From Calothrix sp. PCC 7507 (GTDB lineage: Bacteria; Cyanobacteriota; Cyanobacteriia; Cyanobacteriales; Nostocaceae), in assembly GCF_000316575.1 (NCBI RefSeq), contig NC_019682.1, positions 3,470,001 through 3,534,000 of the forward strand: a DNA stretch of 64,000 nt. Direction: 5' to 3'. A program made the translations under genes and the position numbers. A model generated the notes under the pieces. That model did no database searches, was not told the DNA's origin, and saw nothing but the letters and a program-made list of their open reading frames with translations. Positions 26,251 to 35,904 of the stretch are shown one piece after another (the first letter of the stretch is position 1; each line of letters opens with the position of its first letter).

Positions 26251-27090
26251 CAGGACTTACGTATTGACAGAAAAAACGAAATATGCATAATGGAAAAACA
26301 CATATTTCGTAGGGGTTTAGCACTGCTCATGCGTGTCAACTTGAGCTAAAACGCTTACCCGACATACGTTTTACCCCACCCCTCAATCCCCTCCCCTTGC
26401 CAAGCAGGGCTGTTTCATTCCCCAAAGAGCTTTAAAAATCAAGGGTTATAGCAATTTAAAATTGGTTATTTTGTTACCAGCGTGTCGATAGAATGAACTA
26501 TTTTACTGATATTTAAGTGCTTAAATGTTCATCTCATCGTCACCCTTACTTACAATTTTCTCGCTAACCATCTTGACAAATCCTCTTTGAAATGGAATGA
26601 ATCGGCCCTGCCTTGCCAAGGGGAGGCTACCGTGTACACACAAGTGATTGAATCACCCCAAAACCTTTAAAAGTAGGGGAGCCAGTCACGTGGGCGGGTT
26701 TCCCGACTTGAGGGAACTGGCGTTGTGTTATGCCGGAGGCTAACGCACCATCCGAGATTTGCGGTGCGTTAGGACTTTAGTCCATAACGCACCCTACCGA
26801 ACGAAAACGAATGCAGGTGAGATTTTCCGACTTGTGTGTACACCGTAGCCAAGGGGAGGGGAGGTTTTGCGTCAGCAAAGCCGGGGTGGGGTAATGCGGA
26901 TCGTGATGGTAAGTGAGCGAATTGAAGATCATGTCTTGACAAGGCTTTCACGTTAAGTTGACACCAATGAGCACTGCTAAACCCCTACAATATCGGGCTA
27001 TTTACCATCAATATAATCATTAATCAAAGTCTGAAACGAGCGATTTTGGTCAAAGCAAACATGATTAATTTGTACAGTGCGTAAGTCCTG
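26251..27090. mobile_element. Non-autonomous inverted-repeat element with 5-bp target duplication
   Basis: An 840-bp gene-free block. It begins CAGGACTTACG (26251-26261) and ends with the exact complement CGTAAGTCCTG (27080-27090). GTTAA immediately flanks both sides (26246-26250 and 27091-27095), consistent with a target-site duplication. Inside are two further nested inverted repeats (26309-26342 with 26955-26989, and 26625-26645 with 26830-26850). No transposase frame exists within, so it would have to be mobilised in trans. Ends of the GGACTTACG type are, to my recollection, frequent in Nostocales genomes. Confidence 0.75.
26309..26989. repeat. Nested inverted repeats inside the element
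   Basis: The left arm at 26309-26342 (TAGGGGTTTAGCACTGCTCA and onward to GTGTCAACTT) pairs with 26955-26989 with about four mismatches over 35 positions. A second pair, GGCTACCGTGTACACACAAG (26625-26644) and its complement at 26831-26850, has one mismatch. CCCCTCCCCTTGCCAAG-like and AAGGGGAGGGG-like sequences are also inverted. The innermost part holds GGTGCGTTA...TAACGCACC (26762-26793). Confidence 0.75.
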
Positions 27091-27096
27091 GTTAAG

Positions 27097-27522
27097 ATGA
27101 ACACCGAAATCAAATATCCACCAAAGCTAAAAGCTATCAGTATTCATGCTCCATTTGCCTATGCTATCTGCAAAGGGTTCAAAAATGAAGAATATAGAAC
27201 TCAGCCAACTAATCGTAGGGGGTGGGTATTAATACACGCTTCTCAATCAAAACAAAGTGATGATTATTTTGCCGAATATGGCATTGATTTGACAACAGTT
27301 AAACGGGGTGCAATAGTGGGTGCGGTAAAAATCATTAATTGTGTTGGTTTTCCCGGAAATTATGCATATCAGCTAGCTAATCCTATAAATTTTAGCCGTC
27401 CTGTAGAAGGGGTGAAAGGAAAACAAGCAATATTCTGGGGACCGAAAACAGATGCAGAAAAAATAGCTTTTACTTTGGGGTCTGAACAAATAAGAGAATT
27501 TTTGCTTGGCAATGAACGTTAA
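27097..27522 (+). CDS. ASCH domain protein
   Basis: A 141-aa cytoplasmic protein that is essentially a single ASCH domain, a PUA-like fold expected to bind RNA or modified nucleobases. Features: LKAISIHAPFAYAICKGFKN at about residues 11-30, the core EYRTQPTNRRGWVLIHAS, and GAIVGAVKIINCV, matching the GxKxxExR-type and strand motifs of the fold. The ATG starts one base after the GTTAA target duplication of the upstream element, so its native promoter may have been displaced; transcription might come from the element or read through from the Uma2 genes. Confidence 0.87.
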   Translation: MNTEIKYPPKLKAISIHAPFAYAICKGFKNEEYRTQPTNRRGWVLIHASQSKQSDDYFAEYGIDLTTVKRGAIVGAVKIINCVGFPGNYAYQLANPINFSRPVEGVKGKQAIFWGPKTDAEKIAFTLGSEQIREFLLGNER

Positions 27523-27569
27523 CTTAAAATCAAACTAAACTATTGTCTAAGCGGTAGAAAATCATAGCT

Positions 27570-28130
27570 ATGACCTTAACTACCTATAAATGGACAATTG
27601 AACGCTATCACCAAGCAATAGAAGCAGGTATCTTTGACGACCAGCTAATTGAACTATGGCGTGGCGATCTGATCATTATGACTCCAGAACGAGAACCTCA
27701 CGCCTACTACAACACAGAAGCAGCCGATTATCTCCGCACACTGCTGGGTGAACAGGTCAAAATCCGCGATGCTAAACCCATTACCCTCCCCAATAATTCG
27801 GAACCTGCTCCTGATATTGCCATTGTCAAACCTTTAGGCGCAGTCTACCTAGAACATCATCCATACCCTGAAGACATTTTCTGGATTATCGAATTTTCCA
27901 AAGCCACTTTGAGCAAAGACTTAGGTGAGAAAAAAGATATCTACGCCCAAGCAGGTATTGCTGAATATTGGGTTGTTAACCTCAAGTCTCCGCAGTTGCA
28001 AGTATTTCGAGACTTACAAAATGGGCAATACACAACAGAACTCACACTTACCACAGGCGCTATTGCTCCTCAAGCCTTTCCTGATGTATCTGTCCAAGTT
28101 CAGCGACTCATCCCAATTCGGAATTCCTAA
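27570..28130 (+). CDS. Uma2 family protein
   Basis: A 186-aa Uma2 (DUF820) protein distinct from the tandem pair upstream. Landmarks: TIERYHQAIEAGIFDDQLIE, LWRGDLIIMTPEREPHAYYN, PDIAIVKPLGAVYLEHHPYP with the catalytic-type Asp, and IFWIIEFSKATLSKDLGEKK with Glu and Lys, then YAQAGIAEYWVVNL. It belongs to the subfamily in which the last core motif is EYWVV. It follows the ASCH gene by 47 bp and may be co-transcribed. Function unknown. Confidence 0.9.
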   Translation: MTLTTYKWTIERYHQAIEAGIFDDQLIELWRGDLIIMTPEREPHAYYNTEAADYLRTLLGEQVKIRDAKPITLPNNSEPAPDIAIVKPLGAVYLEHHPYPEDIFWIIEFSKATLSKDLGEKKDIYAQAGIAEYWVVNLKSPQLQVFRDLQNGQYTTELTLTTGAIAPQAFPDVSVQVQRLIPIRNS

Positions 28131-28206
28131 GCCGTGCCCCTACAGCTTGCGATGTAATGCTCTACCGCATCTGAATGGGAACCGCCATAACATTTAACTA
28201 TAAAAA

Positions 28207-28237
28207 AGCGATCGCCCTCTTTCCAGAAGCGATCGCT
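28207..28237. terminator. HIP1-paired hairpin after the Uma2 gene
   Basis: AGCGATCGC (28207-28215) and GCGATCGCT (28229-28237) form a 9-bp stem with a 13-nt loop, preceded by an A-run. It could terminate transcription in either direction between the convergent Uma2 and ftsH genes, although it may simply be two HIP1 sites. Confidence 0.4.
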
Positions 28238-28364
28238 GTTTAAATTCCGTTTTTTCGCGCTCTTCTTTGCGCCTCTGCGTCTACCCTGGGGGTTCCGCTT
28301 GCGGTATGCGTGAGCTTTTAAAAGTATTGTTAATCAACACCAAAGTATTTATGCAAGAAGCCCA

Positions 28365-30305
28365 TTAATTCAAAATAGATTGCAACAGTGGCTTATCTGC
28401 AGATAACTTACCTGTCCGCAACCATTCTGCCATGTCATCGGGGGCTATTGCTTGCTGGAGGCGATCGCGTAATTGAGAACCTTCCAGGACTTCTTTTTGC
28501 AACAATTCTTGTGCAGTCTCTTCGAGTAAGTCGCGGTTCTGTTGCAGAATACTCAAGGCAATGTGATGAGCATTATCTAAAGTCAGCTTAACTTCCCGAT
28601 CGATTTCCTCAGCTACCTTTGGACTGATGGAACGGCGGGGATTACCATAACCTTCGATAAACTGCTGCTGGACTTTTTCAAAGGCTACTGGCCCCAATTT
28701 ATCGTTCATCCCATAGATAGTAATGGCACGTTCTGCCAAGTCGGTGGCTTTCTGAATATCATCAGAAGCACCAGTAGACACCTTCCCAAAGACAATTTCC
28801 TCAGCAGAACGTCCACCCAAAAGAGTCGCAATCCGTCCGCGGATTTCATCTTCAATCATCAAGAAACGGTCTTCTTCTGGCATTTGAATTGTGTAACCCA
28901 AAGCACCTACACCACGTGGCACAATAGAGATTTTTTCCACATTACCAGCACCAGGCATTAAAGCACCAATAATGGCATGACCAACTTCGTGATAAGCTAC
29001 AGTCTTTTTCTCAGTTTCATTGAGTATCCGAGAGCGTTTTTCCAACCCAGCAACCAGACGCTCAATAGCTTCGTTGAAATCTGCCATTACCACAGCTTGG
29101 CGATTTTTTCGAGCCGCTAACAGTGCGGCTTCATTTACCAAGTTAGCTAAATCTGCGCCAGCAAAGCCAGGTGTTCTGATAGCGATGGTAGCCAAATTAA
29201 CATCATCAGCTAATTTGACATTTCTAGCATGGACATTGAGAATCGCCTCCCGACCAATTTTATCAGGGCGATCAACCACAATTTGGCGGTCAAAGCGACC
29301 AGGACGGCGTAAGGCGGGGTCTAGGACTTCGGGACGGTTGGTAGCAGCGATAATAATTACCCCTGTATTGGCATCAAAACCATCCATTTCGGTGAGTAAT
29401 TGGTTGAGGGTTTGTTCCCGTTCATCATTACCACCGACGAAGCCGCCAGCGCCACCGCGAGACTTACCCAGTGCATCTAACTCATCAATAAAGACGATAC
29501 AGGGAGCTTGTTTTTTGGCTTGTTCAAACAAATCGCGGACTCGCGCCGCACCTACGCCTACAAACAATTCGATAAACTCTGAGCCAGAGATACTAAAGAA
29601 TGGAACGCCAGCTTCCCCAGCGATCGCTTTTGCTAAAAGTGTTTTACCTGTCCCTGGAGGCCCTACCAGTAATGCACCTTTAGGAATTTTTGCTCCCAAA
29701 TTGGTGTATTTGGTGGCATTTTTCAAGAAATCGACAATTTCTTCTAATTCGGCTTTGGCTTCATCGACACCAGCCACATCCGTAAATTTCACACCTGTAC
29801 TACCGTCAGATGAGATTCTGGCTTTGCTTTTACCTACCGTCAGTGCAGCGGGGCCGCCACCACCTTGACGATTCATTAAAAAGCCCCAAATACCAAAGAA
29901 AATTAACGGTGGTGCAACCCAGCTAAGTAAAGTCCCAATCCAGCCATTTTGGTCTGGCGGTGGGGCTGCAAACTCTACATTATGCTCACGCAGAATCTTT
30001 GGTAAATCTAAATCTATTGCTACTGGTGTAGTGGTGAATACCTGTTCAGTGGGTTGTCCATCGGGGGTTTGAGTTTTGAGGGAATATTGAATGCGATCGC
30101 TACCCACAATCGCCTTATCTACTTTCCCGGCTTCTACCTGAACAATAAAATCACTATATGGAACTTGCGGTAATCGGGAACCGAAAAAACTCGGAACAAT
30201 TAAATTAAGCAATAGTAACAGAGTTAATAGAACTAGAAAACTACCACCAAATTGCCGCCATTTAGGTGGTTTGATTTGGCTTTTGTTATTGGTTTCAACA
30301 GGCAT
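28365..30305 (-). CDS. ftsH: ATP-dependent zinc metalloprotease FtsH
   Basis: Membrane-anchored AAA+ protease for quality control of membrane proteins (in cyanobacteria including photosystem proteins). The 646-aa protein has two membrane segments (about 20-40 and 130-147) bracketing a periplasmic or lumenal domain. Walker A GPPGTGKT lies at about 213, Walker [18 protein letters not shown], the second region of homology [20 protein letters not shown] at about 320-340, and the zinc motif HEVGH at about 437. The sequence is one of several cyanobacterial FtsH paralogues; I do not assign a number. Length is typical. The first 5 codons (MPVET) and a preceding GGGTACATCAAA leader support the start. 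Confidence 0.95.
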   Translation of the reverse strand: MPVETNNKSQIKPPKWRQFGGSFLVLLTLLLLLNLIVPSFFGSRLPQVPYSDFIVQVEAGKVDKAIVGSDRIQYSLKTQTPDGQPTEQVFTTTPVAIDLDLPKILREHNVEFAAPPPDQNGWIGTLLSWVAPPLIFFGIWGFLMNRQGGGGPAALTVGKSKARISSDGSTGVKFTDVAGVDEAKAELEEIVDFLKNATKYTNLGAKIPKGALLVGPPGTGKTLLAKAIAGEAGVPFFSISGSEFIELFVGVGAARVRDLFEQAKKQAPCIVFIDELDALGKSRGGAGGFVGGNDEREQTLNQLLTEMDGFDANTGVIIIAATNRPEVLDPALRRPGRFDRQIVVDRPDKIGREAILNVHARNVKLADDVNLATIAIRTPGFAGADLANLVNEAALLAARKNRQAVVMADFNEAIERLVAGLEKRSRILNETEKKTVAYHEVGHAIIGALMPGAGNVEKISIVPRGVGALGYTIQMPEEDRFLMIEDEIRGRIATLLGGRSAEEIVFGKVSTGASDDIQKATDLAERAITIYGMNDKLGPVAFEKVQQQFIEGYGNPRRSISPKVAEEIDREVKLTLDNAHHIALSILQQNRDLLEETAQELLQKEVLEGSQLRDRLQQAIAPDDMAEWLRTGKLSADKPLLQSILN

Positions 30306-30481
30306 TTTGATGTACCCTCGATTAAATCAGTGAACAGTCATCAGTCAACAGTCATCAGTTTAAATTTGTCGTTGCAGAACAAAGATTGCAAAGATTTGTA
30401 TCTATGGGTCTATTCTAGAGAGTAGATGGTGCGTGCCAAATTCGTGTACACCCCACCAAAAAATGTGTATAGCCGAACTTT
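30306..30481. other. Divergent spacer between ftsH and a small membrane-protein gene
   Basis: Contains CAGTCATCAGTCAACAGTCATC heptamer-like repeats (about 30335-30358). Promoters for both genes are expected; none is clear. Confidence 0.4.
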
Positions 30482-30673
30482 ATGGAAAATCAGTTGGGAT
30501 TGGTTCTGAAAGTATTTCTGCTCTCTACTTTGCTGTCACTGTTAATTAAGTATGCAGCACCTAGTCTGGCGATTCCCGGGACAGATATCAACGCACTGAT
30601 TATTGTTTTATTACCAAGTGTGATTTTAGCGATCGCCCTCACGTGGCGATTCCAAGCGCAAAAACAAAATTAA
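30482..30673 (+). CDS. Small two-helix membrane protein
   Basis: A 63-aa protein with two hydrophobic segments, at about residues 6-22 and 37-55, separated by a short loop containing AAPSLAIPGTDINA, and a basic C-terminus (RFQAQKQN). It resembles small cyanobacterial membrane proteins of unknown function. It is divergent from ftsH. No motif indicates a role. The ATG is the first in frame and coding periodicity looks plausible, so I regard it as a genuine gene. Confidence 0.7.
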   Translation: MENQLGLVLKVFLLSTLLSLLIKYAAPSLAIPGTDINALIIVLLPSVILAIALTWRFQAQKQN

Positions 30674-30856
30674 GGGCATTTGTCATTTGTCATGAATTAT
30701 TTCTCCCTACTCCCTCTCCTGTCTCCTGTCTCCTCTCCCCTACCCCCTCATCTCCTTCAAAAGTTTCACAGACTACTAGGCGAAAGTTGCTAAAATCGGC
30801 TAACCTAGCTGCATTAAAAGGGATAATGCAGCTAGCCAACCGCTGGGAGTCAGCCT

Positions 30857-31990
30857 GTGAACCTAGGTCAATGGATCGGTTTAATCGCCATAGTTCTTTC
30901 TTTGTACATCTCGTGGCAAATTCGAGAAGTGCTGTTGTTAATGTTTGCCGCAGTTGTCCTAGCCACAACCTTAAATCGGCTAGCGAGCTACTTCCAACGC
31001 TTAGGAATGAAGCGTGGATATGCCGTACTTCTGGCAGTTGGTATCTTTTTTGCTGGTATTGCCGGTTTTTTCCTGCTAATTGTGCCACCTTTCGCACAGC
31101 AGTTCCAAGAATTAACCTTAAGAGTGCCTCAAGGGTTTGAGCGCTTTAATGGTTGGTTTGATGAACTGAAAACTCGGGTTCCTGTGGAGATGAATCCGTA
31201 TATACCCGATCTTAACAGCCTGATTCAACAAGCACAGCCCTTCATTAACCGAGTAGTCGGGAACTCTTTTGCTCTTGTCTCTGGCTCATTGGAAGCCGTC
31301 CTCAAAATCTTACTAGTGCTGGTTTTAACAGGAATGTTGTTAGCCGATCCCGACGCTTACCGCAAGGTATTTGTACGGCTGTTTCCCTCATTTTATCGGC
31401 GGCGCGTGGATGGAATTTTGGATAAATGCGAAGTTTCATTAGAAGGATGGATCACAGGCGCAGGCTTTGCTGTCTTTGTAGTGGGATTGATGAGTGTGAT
31501 TGGCTTATCAATTTTGCGTGTGAAAGCAGCGTTAGCACTAGCTGTTTTGGCAGGGTTTATGAACTTGATCCCCAACCTTGGCCCAACAATGAGCGTAGTT
31601 CCAGCGCTGGCGATCGCCTTATTGGATGATGGCTGGAAATGTCTTGCTGTTTTGATTCTCTACATTTTAATTCAACAAGTCGAGACTAATTTCATCACCC
31701 CTATCGTCATGGCACATCAAGTTTCACTCCTGCCAGCTGTGACTTTAATTGCTCAGTTATTTTTTGTCACTTTCTTTGGCTTTTTAGGATTATTATTGGC
31801 ACTACCTCTAACTGTTGTTGCTAAGATTTGGTTACAAGAAGTTTTGATTAAAGATGTTTTAGATCAATGGGGAAATAGCCATCAAAAAGGAGCTGAGTTG
31901 GTGGTAATTTCCGACTCAATAGATTCGGAAGATTATTGGATAGACGAAACTCCTGCTAGTGAGCAAGCGCAGCCGATGGATGATGTTTAA
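30857..31990 (+). CDS. AI-2E family transporter (PerM-like permease)
   Basis: Integral membrane protein of 377 aa with a GTG start at 30857. The topology is that of AI-2E/PerM proteins: an N-terminal helical hairpin, a periplasmic amphipathic section (VPQGFERFNGWFDELKTRVP), then helices with the conserved segment NLIPNLGPTMSVVPALAIAL at about 238-257 and QQVETNFITPIVMAHQVSLL-type loop near 275-295. Substrates in this family vary and are mostly unknown (signals, ions or polymers). The C-terminal tail is acidic. The gene stands alone downstream of a repeat-rich spacer. Confidence 0.9.
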   Translation: MNLGQWIGLIAIVLSLYISWQIREVLLLMFAAVVLATTLNRLASYFQRLGMKRGYAVLLAVGIFFAGIAGFFLLIVPPFAQQFQELTLRVPQGFERFNGWFDELKTRVPVEMNPYIPDLNSLIQQAQPFINRVVGNSFALVSGSLEAVLKILLVLVLTGMLLADPDAYRKVFVRLFPSFYRRRVDGILDKCEVSLEGWITGAGFAVFVVGLMSVIGLSILRVKAALALAVLAGFMNLIPNLGPTMSVVPALAIALLDDGWKCLAVLILYILIQQVETNFITPIVMAHQVSLLPAVTLIAQLFFVTFFGFLGLLLALPLTVVAKIWLQEVLIKDVLDQWGNSHQKGAELVVISDSIDSEDYWIDETPASEQAQPMDDV

Positions 31991-32577
31991 GCAAAAAAAA
32001 TCAAAATATTTTCACTACACCTATCTTCATAATCAGCACACCATTTCATCTTGTAATAATCGCGTTGGACATGGGTCAAACCTCCATGCTGATAGTGTTT
32101 CAAGTTTCTGCTTCTACTCCTAGCGGGAGCATCCCACTTTTTTAAATGCTCCGTCATTGCGAGCATAACGAAGTGAAGCGTACCCCTACGGGGAAGCAAG
32201 CTACGCGGGGCGTGTCGCAGACAAGCAATCGCCAGATTTTCCACTCATAACAAGTCTATGCGATTGCTACCCTACCCTACGGGAACCCTCTTCGAGGGAA
32301 CGGGAACACTTCGTGAACGTCGTTCTGAACTGGAGGATTTTGCGATTGCTTCGTTCCTCGCAATGACACGTAAAAAAGTGGGATGCTCCCGTAAGTGGTT
32401 GTATTGGCTAGCATAGTAAGCAATCCCAAATTCAAATTTAGTAGAGCATAGGCGATTTTTGCGGGATGGACGGGAACGATCGCCACTAAAGACAGTACGA
32501 TTGTTCTATTCTAAACGCGTTAAAGATAGTATTATTAAGGACTGTTTCACGGCGCAACAATTTCTCGGCCGGCCAAT
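31991..32577. repeat. Repeat-rich spacer upstream of uvrA
   Basis: No gene found in 587 bp. It includes the MITE-like element listed separately (32124-32391), with TACCCCTACGGGGAAG-type and GCTACGCGGGGCGTG-type dispersed repeats inside it, and then about 185 bp of leader before uvrA containing GGATGGACGGGAACGATCGC. No LexA-box consensus was convincing. Confidence 0.6.
32124..32391. mobile_element. MITE-like element with 21-bp perfect inverted ends
   Basis: CGGGAGCATCCCACTTTTTT plus A at 32124-32144 and its exact complement at 32371-32391 enclose 268 bp without a gene. Inward of the ends, GTCATTGCGAG and CTCGCAATGAC form a second inverted pair. A TA dinucleotide borders the right end and, with one extra G, the left end, reminiscent of TA-targeting (IS630/Tc1-mariner-type) elements. 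Homologous GTCATTGCGAG repeats are widespread among bacteria. Confidence 0.7.
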
Positions 32578-35490
32578 ATGTCAGACCAACAGCTAGCAGC
32601 ATCCTTAAATGGGCATCTTCCTCACCCCAGCCACAATCACCAGAATACCATTCGGATTCGGGGTGCTAGGCAGCATAATCTGAAAAATATTGACTTAGAA
32701 TTACCACGCGATCGCCTGATTGTATTCACTGGCGTTTCTGGTTCTGGCAAGTCTTCCCTGGCGTTTGATACCATTTTCGCTGAGGGACAGCGTCGCTATG
32801 TGGAATCCCTCAGTGCCTATGCTAGGCAATTCTTAGGACAATTAGATAAGCCGGATGTGGAGGCGATTGAAGGCTTAAGTCCGGCGATTTCCATCGATCA
32901 AAAGTCTACTTCCCATAACCCCCGTTCCACCGTGGGTACAGTGACAGAGATTTATGATTATCTGCGGCTATTGTATGGGCGAGCTGGTGAACCCCATTGT
33001 CCGATATGCGATCGCTGTATTGCACCCCAGACAATTGATGAGATGTGCGATCGCATTATGGATTTAAGCGATCGTACCCGCTTCCAAATCCTCGCTCCTG
33101 TTGTTCGGGGTAAAAAAGGCACTCACCGCAAACTCTTATCCAGTCTCGCCTCCCAAGGTTTCGTTCGCGTCCGCGTTGATGGCGAGGTGCGAGAATTATC
33201 TGATTCTATTGAGTTGGATAAAAATTTAACACACACAATTGAAGTAGTAATCGACCGCCTAGTGAAAAAGGCAGGCATTCAAGAGCGTTTGGTTGATTCT
33301 CTATCTACGTGTCTTAAATTATCTGGTGGTATTGCGAACATTGTCATTGGCGATAACCAACAGCAAATAACGAGTGACAAAGAACAAATAACAAATGACA
33401 ACCAAGAAGAATTAGTTTTTTCAGAAAACTTTGCTTGTCCAGAACATGGCGCGGTAATGGAAGAATTATCACCGCGATTGTTCTCTTTTAATTCCCCCTA
33501 TGGAGCTTGTCCCAATTGTCACGGAATAGGGACTTTAAAACGCTTTTCGCCAGATTTGGTTGTGCCAGATCCAGAAGCACCAGTGTATGCGGCCATTGCT
33601 CCTTGGTCAGAAAAAGATAATTCTTACTATTTGGAATTGCTGTATAGTTTGGGTCAAACTTACGGTTTTGAGTTACAAACAAATTGGAGCAAACTGTCAG
33701 CAGAACAGCAACAGACTATTTTATTTGGGGAGCCAGAGGAACGTAATTCAGAAGACAAGAAAAAGCAGATTTTTAGAGGCGTAATTCCCATTCTACAACG
33801 GCAATATGAGGGTGGATCAGAGTTAATTAAACAAAAACTGGAAGAGTATTTAATTGATCAGCCCTGTGAAGTATGCGGCGGAAAACGATTAAAACCAGAA
33901 GCATTAGCAGTCAAGTTGGGACAGTACGGAATTTTAGATTTAACTGGGGTATCAATTCGGGATTGTCGGGAAAAAATTGATCAATTAAAGTTAAGCGATC
34001 GCCAAGTACAAATTGCTGATTTGGTACTGCGAGAAATTAAAGCGAGATTGCAATTTTTATTGGATGTAGGTTTAGATTATCTTACCCTTGACCGTCCCGC
34101 TATGACGCTTTCTGGTGGCGAAGCACAACGCATTCGTCTCGCCACACAAATTGGTTCTGGGTTAACTGGCGTTCTCTATGTTTTAGATGAGCCAAGTATT
34201 GGTTTACATCAACGAGATAATGGCAGACTACTCACAACTTTAACTAAACTGCGTGATTTAGGTAATACCTTAATCGTCGTAGAACATGATGAAGAAACAA
34301 TTCGTGCAGCTAACTATATTGTTGATATTGGGCCTGGTGCAGGAATTCACGGCGGAAATATTGTCGCCCAAGGTGATTTGCAAGCTTTGCTAACAGCAGA
34401 AGACTCCTTGACTGGTGCTTATTTATCAGGAAGGCGGGTAATTACTACACCAACAGAACGCCGAGAAGGAAATGGGCGCAGTTTAGTAATTACCAACGCC
34501 CATCGCAATAATCTCAGAAATATTAACGTAGAAATCCCACTCGGTAAACTCGTCGCGGTTACTGGGGTTTCTGGTTCTGGTAAATCTACCCTCATTAATG
34601 AATTACTCTACCCAGCATTACAACATCATTTACTCAAGAGAGTTCCCTTACCCAAAGAGATGGATGCAATCAAGGGATTAAATGCTGTTGATAAAGCAAT
34701 TGTCATTGATCAATCTCCCATTGGCCGCACACCACGTTCTAACCCTGCAACTTACACAGGCGTTTTTGATGTGATTCGGGATGTATTTTCCCAAACAGTC
34801 GAAGCCAAAGCCAGAGGTTATAAACCCGGACAATTTTCTTTCAACGTGAAAGGTGGACGTTGCGAAGCTTGTAGCGGACAGGGTGTAAATGTCATTGAAA
34901 TGAACTTTTTACCCGATGTTTACGTGCAATGTGAAATTTGTAAAGGTGCAAGATATAACCGCGAAACTTTGCAGGTGAAATACAAAGATAAAACCATTTC
35001 TGATGTTCTTAGTATGACTGCTGAGGAGAGTTTAGAGTTTTTTCAAAACATTCCCAAAGCTGTCACTCGTTTGCAAACTTTAGTGGATGTAGGATTGGGT
35101 TATGTACAATTGGGTCAACCTGCAACCACCTTATCTGGTGGCGAAGCACAGCGAGTCAAATTAGCCACAGAATTATCTCGTCGCGCCACAGGAAAAACAC
35201 TTTATCTAATAGATGAACCCACTACAGGCTTATCCTTTTATGATGTCCATAAATTGTTAGATGTATTGCAAAGATTGGTAGATAAAGGTAATTCAATTTT
35301 AGTAATTGAACACAATTTAGATGTGATTCGTTGTGCCGATTGGGTGATAGATTTAGGCCCAGATGGTGGCGATAAAGGGGGAGAAGTGATTGCTGTGGGG
35401 ACACCAGAAGATGTGGCGAAAAATCCCAGATCTTATACTGGACAATATTTACAGCATGTGTTGCAACAATATCCAGCAATGAATAAGTAG
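32578..35490 (+). CDS. uvrA: Excinuclease ABC subunit UvrA
   Basis: DNA-damage recognition ATPase of nucleotide excision repair, acting with UvrB. The 970-aa protein has two ABC modules: Walker [11 protein letters not shown] at about residue 52 and [10 protein letters not shown] at about 662, signatures [12 protein letters not shown] at about 510 and [12 protein letters not shown] at about 851. It has zinc-finger Cys pairs CPICDRC near 140, CEVCGG near 430 and CEACSGQG...CEICKG near 760-790. A Gln/Asn/Asp-rich segment at about 260-275 ([20 protein letters not shown]) corresponds to heptamer-like DNA (about 33355-33405) and looks like an in-frame repeat insertion. All catalytic motifs are intact. 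Confidence 0.97.
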   Translation: MSDQQLAASLNGHLPHPSHNHQNTIRIRGARQHNLKNIDLELPRDRLIVFTGVSGSGKSSLAFDTIFAEGQRRYVESLSAYARQFLGQLDKPDVEAIEGLSPAISIDQKSTSHNPRSTVGTVTEIYDYLRLLYGRAGEPHCPICDRCIAPQTIDEMCDRIMDLSDRTRFQILAPVVRGKKGTHRKLLSSLASQGFVRVRVDGEVRELSDSIELDKNLTHTIEVVIDRLVKKAGIQERLVDSLSTCLKLSGGIANIVIGDNQQQITSDKEQITNDNQEELVFSENFACPEHGAVMEELSPRLFSFNSPYGACPNCHGIGTLKRFSPDLVVPDPEAPVYAAIAPWSEKDNSYYLELLYSLGQTYGFELQTNWSKLSAEQQQTILFGEPEERNSEDKKKQIFRGVIPILQRQYEGGSELIKQKLEEYLIDQPCEVCGGKRLKPEALAVKLGQYGILDLTGVSIRDCREKIDQLKLSDRQVQIADLVLREIKARLQFLLDVGLDYLTLDRPAMTLSGGEAQRIRLATQIGSGLTGVLYVLDEPSIGLHQRDNGRLLTTLTKLRDLGNTLIVVEHDEETIRAANYIVDIGPGAGIHGGNIVAQGDLQALLTAEDSLTGAYLSGRRVITTPTERREGNGRSLVITNAHRNNLRNINVEIPLGKLVAVTGVSGSGKSTLINELLYPALQHHLLKRVPLPKEMDAIKGLNAVDKAIVIDQSPIGRTPRSNPATYTGVFDVIRDVFSQTVEAKARGYKPGQFSFNVKGGRCEACSGQGVNVIEMNFLPDVYVQCEICKGARYNRETLQVKYKDKTISDVLSMTAEESLEFFQNIPKAVTRLQTLVDVGLGYVQLGQPATTLSGGEAQRVKLATELSRRATGKTLYLIDEPTTGLSFYDVHKLLDVLQRLVDKGNSILVIEHNLDVIRCADWVIDLGPDGGDKGGEVIAVGTPEDVAKNPRSYTGQYLQHVLQQYPAMNK

Positions 35491-35543
35491 ATTTTTAATG
35501 ATTTCATCGATATCTATCACTGAGTTTGCTGTGAGCCTACTGT

Positions 35544-35888
35544 CTACTCTGCAATAAACAAGCTAGCATCAACATGAAAAAACCTACCCAAAGCCTCAGC
35601 TTGTTCTTGAGTAATTGCTAATTCACCATTAAAAATCTTAGCAACAATCTCATTTCAACCAAGAGTTTCTACTAAATCATTTTGTCCCAAACTCTGTGCT
35701 TCCATCAAATGTAATAGTCTTGAGAGAGGCGTTGAGACATTAATTTTATAGTGCTTATCTTCAAAATCCTCAATTAGTTTTACCAGTAATTCCAAAAGAG
35801 CATCTTCTTCGGCAGTGAGATAGGAACGAGAGAGTAGTTCCTCAACCACTTCTAAAAAATTATCGTTTTCTTCTTCTGTTTTAATCAT
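35544..35888 (-). pseudogene. HigA-like (COG5499-type) antitoxin gene, broken by an in-frame stop
   Basis: Reads IKTEEENDNFLEVVEELLSR, SYLTAEEDALLELLVKLIED and SRLLHLMEAQSLGQNDLVET, then LG, then TGA (35655-35657), then continues in the same frame NEIVAKIFNGELAITQEQAE and ALGRFFHVDASLFIAE to the TAG at 35544-35546. This is the entire length of a HigA/COG5499 antitoxin, with a single nonsense codon in the helix-turn-helix where relatives have Ser. The product would be a 77-aa protein lacking the recognition helix. It follows the M48-like gene by 16 bp. No toxin gene is adjacent. Confidence 0.8.
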
Positions 35889-35904
35889 TCGTAATCACTG
35901 CTAG

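Noticed and set aside
29020-29868. Plus-strand frame of 282 codons opposite ftsH
   Set aside because: It is antisense to strongly conserved FtsH AAA motifs and rich in Ser/Pro/Ala as expected of a shadow of that codon usage; not a gene.
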